Below are positions 23,430 through 34,790 of a DNA stretch of 64,000 bases, piece after piece. A program made the position numbers and the translations under genes. How positions within the stretch are numbered: the first letter of the stretch is position 1; each line of letters starts with the position of its first letter. The stretch spans positions 22,869,001 through 22,933,000 of the forward strand of contig NC_133552.1 in assembly GCF_048773025.1 (NCBI RefSeq). Reading direction: 5' to 3'. The notes under the pieces were generated by a model. That model had not been told where the DNA came from. It searched no databases and saw only the letters and a list, made by a program, of their open reading frames with translations. The DNA comes from Camelus bactrianus (Eukaryota; Chordata; Mammalia; Artiodactyla; Camelidae).

Positions 23430-23545
23430 GTCTGGTTTTAAGAATTACCTTGGGAAGTTGTTATAAATAAGGATTCCTAGGCTCAACCCAGATCAAATGA
23501 ATTAGGCACTCTTAGTCTTTGACATGTTTAAGATGGTCGGTGTGA
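23430..23545 (+). mobile_element. MER5-type (hAT-Charlie) non-autonomous element
   Basis: 'agaattaccttgggaagttg', 'ataaggattcctaggctcaa' and 'ccagatcaaatgaatta' follow the order of MER5A/B (AGAATCACCTGGGAAGCTTG, ACAGATTCCTGGGCTCCA, CCAGACCTACTGAAT). The terminal inverted repeats are not clear, so the edges are approximate. Confidence 0.68.
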
Positions 23546-24054
23546 TTCTTGTTTTCAGAATAGTTTGGGACGTTCAAGGGAAATTAGATCTTATTTGCTG
23601 ACATTAGCTCCTAGACTGCAGTCAGTTAATCTAAACTGCCCCAGTGAGCACTGAGTATCCTGATATGGCTGTGATAGGTAGGAAACTGCTGTAAAAAAGA
23701 CAAAGAGTTGCCCTTTGGAATTCTTGACCTGAACTTCTTTGATTTACTAAACAGCTCTCTAGGACTTCCATTAACTCTTCTGGCCTTTAAGATACAGTGA
23801 AAAAATAACTTACTATGTCAGAGTTATGGCTTGGAAATTCCCTCCTGACCTAACAGCTTTTTAAATCCCTCAACCATGAAAGCATGGTATATGATATTTA
23901 TCTGTTTAATAAGACTTCTGTTTCTGATTGACTGAGTACCTGCCTGTATCATTTATTTTAAAGTGTCCTCTTTCTATTGATCCAAATACATCGGAAAGGT
24001 CCATTTAAAAAGTCACTGTAATAAAAGAAGCAGTTAACACTTTAGGTCTCATAA

Positions 24055-24107
24055 ATATATATATACATATGAGACGTTTTATACACACACACACACACAT
24101 ATATATA
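24055..24107. repeat. Compound (TA)n and (CA)n microsatellite
   Basis: Alternating TA at 24055-24070, then after a short spacer 'atacacacacacacacacat' running into 'atatata' to 24107. Confidence 0.9.
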
Positions 24108-24353
24108 AAACAAAATTTCCTATGAAAAAGAATTAGTGTACTTTTGGTTAAAATTAGCTACTTGACTTCTCAAAACTATAGACTTGGGAAGAAATTTCTC
24201 TTTTGGACTTTTTAGACCTCTTTGGGACTAGGGGCATCTGTGTGAGGTGTACTGTCTAATGTAGGTTTCAGGGTGTATGTATTTGTATGATCTGTGCTGT
24301 TAGCATAGGTCTGTGGAAGTCTGCATGTGTGTAGCATGTAGATAGAGATAAAG

Positions 24354-24354
<1 letters not shown>

Positions 24355-24397
<43 letters not shown>
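24355..24397. repeat. (TG)n microsatellite
   Basis: Uninterrupted alternating TG of 43 bp, likely length-polymorphic. Confidence 0.95.
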
Positions 24398-24399
<2 letters not shown>

Positions 24400-25752
24400 T
24401 ATGTGCATGCGTCTGTGTGTATCTCCATATTTTTTATTAGGGATTTTTAACTGTTTTTACTTGTGGCAGTCTCAGGAGGAATACCATGTTCTATCCAGTC
24501 CTTTTTGATATTCATAGGTCCCCCAGGTACTTATGAAACATCCACCTGTCACTGGCACAGATAAGGATTTCCGAATTCTTTGTCATCCTTTATTCTTCAG
24601 TATCTGGATTTTTTTTGAGAATAAATTGAATCAAGAGGAATGATGTAAAGATTCTAGAATAGATCAAATAGGCTTTACAAAACCAAATGCCTGAGAAAGT
24701 CCTCAGGTGATTATTTTCAACCTATTCCCATGTTTCAAGGAAGGAATTCTCTAAATTGTCTGTATGATGCCTTTTTTCCCTCCATTGTTTTTGTTGCATT
24801 GGGCATTTATAGTTGATTCTGGCTGTGCTATTTCTATTTTGTGACAGATAGTTATTTTCTCCCTTTATAAACATTTTTCTGACCTGTAGTCTCCACAACC
24901 ACCACCTAGTTAAACACTTAAGTGAATCTCAAATTGTTTTGGTATATTGCTAGTTTTTCCCATTTTTCTCAAATAAAACAACCAATTTCATGAAAGGAAA
25001 GAAATGGTCACATACTTTTTTTTAAAAATTTCCTAGGCTTAAAAACTCAGTTCTAGGCACAAAGTATGCATTCAGTGAATAAGGACTGATTCCAATGATG
25101 AGATTTGGATGATGAAAATTTTGATATAAGTCTCTGAAGTCCACCTTTGACCTGAATTGACAGAAATGTAGATAAGTCTCATAAAAGAGTTTGAAAAATA
25201 AACTACCTTCTTCTTATTCAAGGTATATAGTTTTTGTCTTAGGAGAGACATCTCTTAAGGTATATATTGTTTCCAAAAAATGTCTGAGCAAGATGAAAAA
25301 GAGGGTTTTCATCAAGTGGAGGAGATATTGGGAATACAAGGTAACAAGTTGAAGGAAAAATGATGAGAAAGATGAATCAAAAAGGAAGTAAAAGGAATAA
25401 AAATGAGAGAATTACTGAAATCATAAAGATTGAATCAATATATGAGAAGGAGTAGAGGGTATAAAAAGGAAGAAGATGGAAGATGTAGTATTTAAAACTA
25501 TGGGTTAATTAAATGCAATAGAAAGAGTCTAAAAACATTATATACCAGCATGTAAGTTCTTCAGGCTGAATAGTGTCTAAATTGTGATTAGAAAACAAAA
25601 TCAGTTTCAACTGCAATTTTTCACTGAGTTTGATACATAAATTCTAACTTCTAATATAATATGTGGTGACATGGACCAGCTGAAAACTGGCCTTGCTATG
25701 ACACACAGTGGAAGACAGGGTGGCTTTTTTTTTTTTTTTTAAAGTTCCAGTA

Positions 25753-26280
25753 AATGTCCATTGACAGATGACTGGATAAAGAAGCTGTGGTATATTTCTA
25801 CAACAGAATACTACTCAGCCATAAAAAAGAATAAAATAATGCCATTTGCAGCAACATGGATGGACCTGGAAATCATCATTCTAAGTGAAGTAAGTCAGAC
25901 AGAGAAAGAAAAATACCATATGATATCACTCATATGTGGAATCTAAAAAAAAAAGAGAGAGAGAGAGACATGGACTTATTTACAAAACAGAAACAAACTC
26001 ATAGACATAGAAAACAAACTTACGGTTACTAGGTTGGGGAAGGGGCTGGGAAGGAATAAATTGGGAGTTCTAGACTTACAGATACTAAGTAATAAACATA
26101 AAATAGATAAACAGCAAGTTTGTACTGTATAGCACAGGGAACGATATTCAATATATTGTGGTAACCTATAGTGAAAGGGAGTATGCAAATAAATATATGT
26201 ATGTTTCTATATGACCAAAATATTGTGCTGTACACCAGAAATTGATATAACATAGTAAACTGACTATACTTCAATAAAAA
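25753..26280 (+). mobile_element. 5'-truncated L1 3' end, likely degraded TSD
   Basis: Starts in ORF2 at 'gtccattgacagatgactgg' and keeps an open frame to the ORF2 end (WIKKLWYISTTEYYSAIKKN to YHMISLICGI at 25761-25946). The 3' UTR follows with 'tatagcacagggaacgatat', 'gctgtacaccagaaattgat' and the end 'tatacttcaataaaaa'. Flanks 'tttaaagttccagtaa' and 'cttaaatttccagtta' are similar with a few mismatches and may be the target duplication. An (AG)n slip lies at about 25956-25968. Confidence 0.88.
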
Positions 26281-26300
26281 TTTTTTCTTAAATTTCCAGT

Positions 26301-26930
26301 TAGTGTTATATTCACTCTGTGCAAAAGATACTGTGAAACCCCAACTACTCTGGGCATTCCTCTTCAAGTCCCCTACTTTCATCTATTCTCCATACACGTG
26401 ATACAAAAAGCTGGGGGACCTGGGAGAGCTAGGATCCAAAGTCATTATCATCACATTTGGCATACAACACAACATTCCTGAAGGGAGAAAGTTTGGGAAT
26501 ATAAGTAGGTTGTCCCAGAAGTGGAAACAGGATAATGGGAAGCTCGTAAATTGTTCGAATCTCTCTCCCTATCTTGACTCTCTCCAGTATAAGCATAATC
26601 TGAAAAGTGTTATACTCTCTAGTCCGGGCATCACTCTTCTGTAACACATTAGACCAAATTGGTTTAGGGTAGTAAGCATCCTAAATTTCAGAAACATCAA
26701 AATGTTTTAGTAAAACTTGCTGTTTTATTTACCATCTTTGTATTTATAATCCCTAACACACTTACTAAATTTTAGACGCTTCCTTGTTTTAAACCCAACG
26801 TTGGCTGCTAATGAAATTGCAATCCCTAGCTGTGTCCAAAAGAACTAAGATTTGTAAGCACAAAGGAGGCATATGTGGAGAAAGGGAGAAAGAGCACAGC
26901 TATTCAGGACCAGAAGATAAACGTAATAAT
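26301..26930. other. Unassigned sequence, no gene seen
   Basis: No repeat family or coding signal recognised; the 72-codon minus-strand frame at 26429 has no known motif. Confidence 0.42.
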
Positions 26931-27425
26931 TGTGGTAGGCAGAATTACAAGATGATTCTCGTGATTCTTGAGCTCTGGTGTATACGTTCTATATAACCTT
27001 CTTTATTTGACTGAGAATATAATGGCATATCACTGTCATGTTCAGGTTATGCTATATGGGAAAGAAGAACATTTTCAAATGTGATTAAAGTTCCCAATCA
27101 GTTTGTCTTAAAATAATCATAGAGGACTCTCCTGGATATGCCTGAATTAAGCAGGTGATCTGGTGAGAGCACTATAAAGAGGATTTAGAAGTAAGAGAGA
27201 GAGAGTAAGATTCTCTTGATGGTCTTGAAGAAACAAGCCACCGTTTGTGAACTAACTGCCTATGGGGAGGACATGTGGAAAGGACCCTAGGACAACCTCT
27301 AGGAATTAGAACAGGTTTTCACAGTAGCCAGCATGAAAATCAGAAACTTAGTTCTACAACTGCAATAAACCAAATTCTACCAAAAACGATCAGTGAGCTT
27401 GGAAGAGGATTCTGTGTCCTTTTTA
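26931..27425 (+). mobile_element. MaLR (MLT1-like) LTR, ancient and incomplete
   Basis: Starts tgtggtaggcagaatta, a typical opening of this LTR group, followed by 'gagctctggtgtatacgttc', 'gttcaggttatgctatatgg', 'gtgattaaagttcccaatca' and 'ggtcttgaagaaacaagcca', in the order I remember for MLT1-type LTRs. High divergence suggests an age of the order of 100 million years. It is broken and non-functional, and the 3' part is missing where old L1 sequence follows. Confidence 0.65.
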
Positions 27426-27429
27426 TGAT

Positions 27430-27960
27430 TACTGTTTGACTTACGCATCTTTTCGTATTCTTTTACTTTTAATCTATTCTTTTCTTTATATTTAATTACA
27501 TTATTTGTGTCTTGCGATTTTATTTAGTCTGTCAATCTTTGCCTTTAAATCAGGGTGTTTGTACCATTTATATTCAATGTACTTAACCAATAATGGTGGA
27601 GATCAAAACTTTCTTACTAATCTTTCTTATAGTTTTATTAATTTCACTTGTTAATTTTTTCTTTTTTCCTCTTGTTCTATTTTGGGTTTTTTGTTGTTGT
27701 TAATTTTGTTAAATTACTGTTAATTGTGGTAAAATATACATAATATAAAATTTGCTATCTTAAACATTGTTAAGCATATTCACATTTTCGTGCAACTGAT
27801 CTCCAGAACTTTTTCATCTATTAAAACTGTAATCTTATACCCATTAAAAAAAACTCCCCGTTTCTTCTCCTCACAGGCTCTGTTCCATAAATTCCAGTTG
27901 TCTAATTCTCCCTGAACTCTGATTTCTGTTTTCTCAAATTAAAAATTTTCCTTCTTGTAC
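27430..27960 (-). mobile_element. Old L1 (L1M-type) fragments
   Basis: 27700-27960 reads as the reverse complement of an L1M 3' UTR: 'aattgtggtaaaatatacat', 'ctccagaactttttcatcta' and 'cccattaaaaaaaactcccc'. The preceding 27430-27660 resembles the reverse complement of ORF2 ('gttttattaatttcact'). The two pieces are not collinear at full length, so rearrangement or two insertions is likely. Confidence 0.6.
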
Positions 27961-29099
27961 AGTGAACCCAAAAGTGCTTCAAGAAGAAATCTAGAGTAAA
28001 TGGACAACTTACTTTTTTGTTTCCCTTCTCTTAGGAATCACAATCCACTTCTGTTTTGTTTTTGTTTAATATCTGAAGATATTTGTTTTCTGCATTTTAT
28101 CCACTTTTCCATTTTTCTACTAAGACCAGCAGGTCCATTCCCACTTATTTTATCATGGCCAGACGCAAGAGTTCACCTTGAGTTTGTTTTTAAGGTTTTG
28201 ACAAGTATCCTGCCCAGACATAATGGCCACTATAGACAAATAAATTGATAATTTATTTAAATTTTGGCAGATGCTACGCATATTGTCTCTTATAAAACAC
28301 ATAAAAGCAGAAAGTAGAATGTGATTGTTGACAGCTAAGAGGAGAGGTAAATGGGGAACAATTGTGCTTCAACTGGCATGAAGTTTCAGTTATACAAGAT
28401 AAATAAGTTCTGCAGATCCACTGCACTGCATTATGCTTAGAGTTAGTGGTACTCTAGTGTGCACTTAAAATGTTTTTAAGAAGGTAGATCTCACGTTAAG
28501 TGTTACCACAATCACAGAAAATAAATTAAAAGATGGAAAGGTGGCTCTTGAGAGTTTATAGAGGCTTTCTAAAGGAACTGGACTTTGAATTAAGCATTTA
28601 AATATGAATGTTAAGTAAGAAGACTAAGAAATATCAAACAAACTTCCCACTTTCTGAGCAGGATGATCAGAGTTAGTAAAGTCATTAAGGTATATGGTAG
28701 ACTGGGGACTCTGTATTAATATGATTAGGTTGGGATATGTGATTATAACAAATCAACCATAAATTTTCAAACACTTAACTCTGTAAAGGGTTATTTATTG
28801 GCTGTAAGCAGTTTGATTTTGAGCTAATGAGCTTTCTCCATGTTGTAGGAATGTCTCTAAAGCCAGAAGCCTACAAGGTCATCGGAGAATTGCAAGAAAT
28901 AACAGAAGTGCACAGAATGATTTAAGGGTCCTAGAAGAGGTTTGAAAAACTATATGTAAATATTTATATGTATGTATATAGCCTTATATCGTTTTATACA
29001 TATATATAATGTTAAGCATTTTATACACAACATACATAGATCACTAGATTTATCTATCATCTATGTGTATGTATGTATATGTAATTGCCTATATATCAT
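27961..29099. other. Mostly unassigned; L1M 3' tail piece near 28.44-28.54 kb
   Basis: 'agaaggtagatctcacgtta' with 'gtgttaccacaatcaca' at about 28480-28520 resembles an L1M 3' terminus. The rest is unassigned. The 82-codon frame at 28000 has no known domain. TA-rich DNA lies at 28950-29100. Confidence 0.4.
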
Positions 29100-29880
29100 T
29101 TGTATGGAGATATTATCATAAGGCTATGATACTTTGATAGTGAGATAGAAATGAAGATATTACAGTGAACAAATCAGAATAGGATTCTGCTCTCATGAAA
29201 CTGACATTAGAGTGCAAAAACTCACAAATAACAGACAACATAGAGAAACAAAATAATTTCAGATTTTGACAAGTTTGTTAAAGAAAATAATAAAGAGAGA
29301 TGGAGAAAATAAAAGGGTGCTTCTTTGTGCAGATAATAATTGGGCATAACTTGTGAAGGGAATTCCAGAAAAAGGTAATATTAGATGCTAAATTGAAAAA
29401 AAAAAAGGAGGGATTGGATTAGGAGGAGTTCACCAAGAAAAGGGGAGAATAGTCTGAGATAAACAAGATAAGTGGAAGCCAGATCAAATAGAGCTTGTGG
29501 AAGCTTTTAACTAAGATTTTATTCTGAAGATAATAAGAACACAAGGAATAATTGTAAGTATTACAGTAATATTATCTGATTTACATCAAATTGCCAAAAG
29601 TGGAAATGGCTTAGACTCCAGTATAGGCAGTGGAGAACAAGAAAAATAAATGAATTTTTATTATACTTGGAGGCTGAACTGGAAAGATTTACTAATACAT
29701 TTGGTGTGGTTCTGAAGAAAAGCAGGAAGCAAAAAGTATTCATAGATTTTTGGCATGAAGAATAAATTAGGGGATAATATCCTTATTGAGGGAGACTGAG
29801 AAAGAAAGAATTTTATTGAGAAAATCTAGAGTTTGTTTTTGATACATTTAAATTTAGTGGACATTTCTATCTGATAGGAT
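29100..29880 (-). mobile_element. L2 LINE relic (3' half, ORF2 C-terminal region)
   Basis: Reads in the reverse-complement order of L2: 'gtgaacaaatcagaatagga' and 'ctctcatgaaactgacatta' (tail), 'gaattccagaaaaagg', 'agatcaaatagagcttgtgg', 'taagattttattctgaagat' and 'atttaaatttagtggacat' (block for AAACTTAACATGTCC). The coding frame is destroyed by accumulated changes; 60-codon frames inside are chance. Confidence 0.68.
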
Positions 29881-32567
29881 TCCCTTAGTTGCAAGTGGCA
29901 TAAGCCCATATAAAACTGCCTACATTTCTTTTCTATAATAACATTTTCTAAATTGGCCAGATTCAACTGCTGCCAGTTATATGGTTCAGTGTTCCTACTG
30001 ACCTTACTGTCCTACACTAGAAGAGGAGATTTGGGTGAAAATTAATGATAAATCGAAACAAGAAGTGATAGCTTGATAGCTGATGTAAATAGAGCCAATA
30101 AGCGGATAAGGCAAAAAGGAGAAAAGCCAAGATGATATGGTATATCTACATATGTTGGCAAGGATGAGGGTCTTGGTCTGCAGAAATCTCCTTTTATTTG
30201 AAGCTGAACATCCAATGTGGGTCCTAATGGCTAAAAGAATCACTTAAAAAAATTCTGGGTGTGCTTTTAGTTATATAAGTCATTTACATAGAGAAATCAT
30301 TTGGATTGCTCTATTTTACAGTCCTTATCAATTTTAATTTCCACTAGCCAAATATATTTCACATAATAATCAATATTTACTCGGACTGATCATGGCTGTA
30401 AATGCACCATGATATAGGGCTTCTGGTCTAGCTCCTCCCTTGAAAGACAATGATTGCACTATTACTTTAAGAGAGAGAAGTTTCATTCTCATTTCCTTCT
30501 TTTTGATATCACCCATGTAACATTTTGCAGTAAATTATTCACCGGTCTTTTTTCCATCTTATGAATAAATCCACCAAAATTAATCTAACATTGTCAAATT
30601 TTCAACGTATTTCATTGTTTCTCTTCAAACTCACTCTTTGCATTTATTATAAACCAAGTCAAATAAGGTTCACAACCTCTCAACCTGGAGTTCTCAATGT
30701 GATATTTCTCAATGACTTTAATATTATCTTGTGAATGATCACTTGACAGGCTTCCAACGTTGTCTTTTCTTTTAGTCTTCATTTTAAGGGTTTCATCTAA
30801 GGGAAACCCTTTTGGGAGGTAACATGCAGGAACTATTGCCTCTCAAATGCACACAAAAGAATTTATTCATCCATGAAATTACAGACCACTGCGTGACTGC
30901 TAATCTGAGTGATGATCTGTTTTGAAACATGCCCAGATGTTTGTTGGGAGTCATGGTTGTCACAATACCATATTCCCTTAACACATAGACCATGTTATTG
31001 TGAATTCAGGATAACAATGAAGGGAAACAATCTTCAGCAAAGGTTAGTCAGTGTCAGGTTAGCTATAACATGATGGGTTGTGTATTTACCATTGATAGTC
31101 CTTGGCTGTTATAGTCCATTCTCAGTCTGACCTTGTCATTGGAATGTTATAGCAGATATGCATTCAAAAATTTTCGTTTCTCTTTTCTGCCTACTTAGCA
31201 TATCTCCCCCTTAATTTCTAGTAAGAGGATTCCTCTTTCACTCTGGAACACTCCACAAAATCACCCAGAACAGTAAATATAATGACATTATTGGCCACCA
31301 CAAAGACGAAAAATGATCATAACAAGGTCACAAAGATCAGTGATGTACCAATGGGAAGTTTTTTGGCATTTGCAAACTCAAGTATATTTGTAGATGTCTA
31401 CTATCCATATATCTCTATCCTGGGAACTCTACATCATCTTAATTTTTTTGGATAGGATAAAGATAGAGAAGAAGAGATTTTTTTTTTCTCTGAAATTACC
31501 TTAAAGCTTAAAAGATCAAGAGAGATGTTTATGTTCTTAGTGTGAGCCATGGTTTGAAAACAGTCACCTCCCAGAGTTTGACCTCATTTACTCAGTGTAC
31601 AAGAATGGAAAGGCACACATTTTAGATATGCAAGGCTTTGATACCTGTAGGGAGTGTAACATCACAGAGGAAAGAGAGAGCAGATAATCAGAGAGAGATC
31701 AGCAAATTGCCAAACACTGCAAACCAGAGTCCTTTCTCAACCCAACAGGATGCTATTTGTCTTTGGATTGTGAATCACTGAGATCAGACATATCTTGGTT
31801 TCAGAAAGCCAAGGTCTTGTAAGACTAAAGCATTCTATCGATATGGTGGTAATCTTAATTAAAAAATCCAAGACAGGAGTGCAAGAATGGTGGCTGGGCA
31901 CACGTGTGTACTGCATCTAGCTATGTTTTCATGCATATGTATGTGTGTATATGTGTGGAGGTGTATATAATTACATGTGTCTGTGTGCATGTATGTATGT
32001 GTGTATGGCTTTTTGGATGGCATAAAATCTTATCATTACTAAACAAGGCATTTAATGTCCCTAATGCCAAAAGCTAAAATGAAAACTTAATAAAACATTT
32101 GGGAATACCTGTATTATATATATACCCATGTTCTAGATTTTGTCTTATTTTAAATGTATTTCTAATGGTGCAAGACACCCTGAGAGGAAAACTGTTGTGT
32201 GTTTTGGAAGGTGAGTATGAGACTTAGCCTTCAATTAACACATCTTGAAAACACAATTCCTGCCTTCTGAATATGGAGACTTTGGAAGATATTTTCATGT
32301 CTTATCCTTTCAGGATGCTTCTTTTCAGAAAACGGGCCTATGACCTGTCAAAGGACCCATCAAACAGACTTGTCTGTTTCCAAGTATTGCCTTTGTCGCT
32401 TGGCCAAATAAGGAAAAGTGACAGCATCTAATATGCTTTCCTAACTGCATAATACCCCAAATAAGTGTTATAAAATAAAAAATAAAAAACCCCATGCCTA
32501 TGCAGTTATCTCTTTAAAATGCTATCTAATGTTAATGAGAATCTTAATCTCCTATCATCACCTCTTC
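29881..32567. other. Unassigned sequence, no gene seen
   Basis: No supported gene. 29880-30000 ('gttgcaagtggcataagccc') may begin an old interspersed repeat whose identity I cannot settle. A degenerate TG/TATG tract lies at about 31900-32010. Open frames are short and featureless. Confidence 0.4.
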
Positions 32568-32660
32568 CCCCCCACCTTCACAGAGGCACTGGGGATTGAA
32601 CCCAGAACCTCATGCACGCCAAGCATGTGCTCTACCGCTTAGCTAGACCCTCCTGTCCCT
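32568..32660 (-). mobile_element. Camelid tRNA-derived SINE (Vic-1-like)
   Basis: On the minus strand this reads gtctagctaagcggtagagc (A-box region), 'acatgcttggcgtgcatgag', then ggttctgggttcaatccccag with a B box (GGTTCAATCCC), and 'tgcctctg'. Order and spacing match RNA polymerase III tRNA-type promoters and the camelid Vic-1 body as I remember it. It is diverged by perhaps 10-15%. No clean target duplication or long A tail is visible. Confidence 0.82.
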
Positions 32661-33519
32661 TCATCTCCTCCTAACTGATTGTTCTGTTACAGTCCTAAAG
32701 GAAGTATATCCAAAGTATGTTATTTAGAAAGAGATGCAAAATCCATCTAGCTTTTCTAGCTTTCAACCTCATCCAGCCACAATTTCAGAACTGTTTAAAG
32801 TTTTGTGGTACGTAAACTAGTATACAGAAGTATATTTGTTGTTCTTTCTTTTCTCTGCCAAGATCCCTGCATACTGTACAAAGAAGGCCACTTAAACACA
32901 GATGGATAAACAGATTGAAATAAAAATATTATAATTCCCACTATTAAAATACCCTTCTCATCAAAAAAAAAAGAACAGAAAAACAACAATTATAATACTT
33001 AAGTTATACTTTGTTGAAGACAGTGTGCTCCAGTTGAAATATACATATTTTTATTAAAGTTCTAACCATTTGCAAATGCCATTCTGAACGCAGGCTATAT
33101 AAATTTTAACTATCTTGTACAGTACATAGCTGACATGCACAATTAGATCAGCATGCATGCATACACATCCCTAGAGGTCTACACATTTAAAAACTTGTTA
33201 AGAAGTACAAGCTAGTCTTATGCTGAACCCTTTGATGTTTACATAGATTAACTTTGCACTTCAAAGAAAATAAATGGCCATCAAGGCCAAACTCCAAAGA
33301 ATGGCAAAAGTGTATTCAGAAGTATTCATCAATCAGGTTTGCACCTTATTGTATTTATTATAGATTAGAATATGCTAACTGTTTCATTTGATGGGGAGCA
33401 TATGCAATGGCATTCATAATCACAGCAATGTTTGTTGATGGCATCAGTGGTCATAAAATGTCTAATGTTAGTGGATTGCAGGATTTCATCTTGCCTTTGA
33501 TATTTCTGATGTTCATTTA
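32661..33519. other. Unassigned sequence, no gene seen
   Basis: Contains the 43-bp module shared with 45.26 kb, listed separately. Otherwise no repeat or gene recognised. Confidence 0.42.
32869..32911 (+). repeat. 43-bp module, copy 1
   Basis: Starts gcatactgtacaaag and ends cacagatggataaac. It matches 45259-45301 at 42 of 43 positions; the sequences on either side of the two copies are unrelated. Not a repeat family I know. Confidence 0.9.
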
Positions 33520-33521
33520 AT

Positions 33522-34790
33522 TTTTATAGCACCCCTATAGAGATATAATTCACATACCATAAAATTCTTCCTTCACAGGATATAATTAAATGGATTTTAG
33601 TAGATTCATAGAGTTGTGCAGCCATCACTATTATCTTAGTTTTAAAACATTTTCATCACCCTAGAAGGAAACCCTATATCCATTAATAGATGATCCAACA
33701 TTTGCCCTTCCTTCCAGGCCCTGAAGACAATTTGATACCTTCTGATTCTTTAAATTTGCCCATTCTGGATACCTCATTTAAAAGGAATCATATTATGTGG
33801 TCTTCTGTGACTGCATTATTTCACTTACTGTAATGTTTTCAAGATTCATCCATGCTGAAGCACGTATCAATACTTCACTCCTTTTCATGATTAGTAACAT
33901 TCCATTGTACAAATATACCACATTAAGTTTATCCCTTCATCTATTGGTGGACATTTGGGTCATTCTCATGTTTTAGCTGTTATAAATAATGTTGCTATAA
34001 ACTTTGGTGTGTGTGTTTTTGACTGGACTTATGTTTTTATTTCTCTTGAGTGTATACTGAGGAGTGGAATTGCTGAATCATATGCTGAAGCATACATTTA
34101 AAATTTCGAGAAACTTTCAAACTGTTTTCTAAAGCAGCTGCACTATTTTATAATCCTATCAGAAATGCAGAAAGGTTCTAATTTCTTCAGTCTCTCCAAC
34201 ACTTGTTATAGTCAGCCTTTTTGTTTTAGTCATGCTTCTGAGTGTAGAATAGTGTATCATTTTGGTATTGATTTCCATTTCTTTAATGACTAATAACATT
34301 GACCATATTTTCATGTGCTTGTTGGCCATTCATATATCTTTTTTGAAGAAATATCATTGAGTATTTATATCCACTGACTATTTTCTAAACTGAGATATTT
34401 CTGTTTTTATTATTGAATTGTAAGACTTCTTTAAGTATGATGGGTATAAATCCCTTACCATATGGATATTTTTCAAATATTTTTCTCCCATTTTTGAATT
34501 GTCTTTTTATTTTTTCTTGGTGTCCTATAAAGCAAAATTACTTTTAAATGATTTTTATGAAGTTCAACTTATCTCTTTTTTTGTTTGTTTCACTTTTGCT
34601 TTTGGTGCTATAACTAAGACACCATTGTCTAATCCAAGGTGACAGACTGTTACTCCTATATTTTCTTCTAGGTGTTTTAGAGTTTAGTACTTACACATTT
34701 AGATCTATGACACATTTGGAGTTAATTTTTGTATATGGTGCAAGGTAGAAATGCAACTTCATTCTTCTGTATGTGAATATTAAGTTGTAC
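33522..34790 (-). mobile_element. Old L1 (L1M-type), 3' UTR and ORF2 end
   Basis: Begins with the reverse complement of a mid-age L1 3' UTR ('gagatataattcacatacca'), then ORF2 C-terminal landmarks such as 'attccattgtacaaatatac', 'tggtggacatttgggtcatt' and 'agtggaattgctgaatcata', continuing to 'catttggagttaatttttgt' and 'cttcattcttctgtatgtga'. All frames are interrupted. Divergence indicates insertion before the camelid lineage arose. Confidence 0.85.

Larger units (their letters stand above)
23546..25752. other. Unassigned sequence with microsatellites, no gene seen
   Basis: Holds the (TA)n/(CA)n cluster at 24.05-24.11 kb, the (TG)n tract at 24.36-24.40 kb and a poly-T run at 25727-25740. 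A weak L2-tail-like stretch lies near 25020-25100. No coding signal. Confidence 0.42.

Noticed and set aside
24353-24400. Possible CRISPR-like or satellite array.
   Set aside because: It is a simple TG microsatellite; no spacer-repeat structure exists anywhere in the window.
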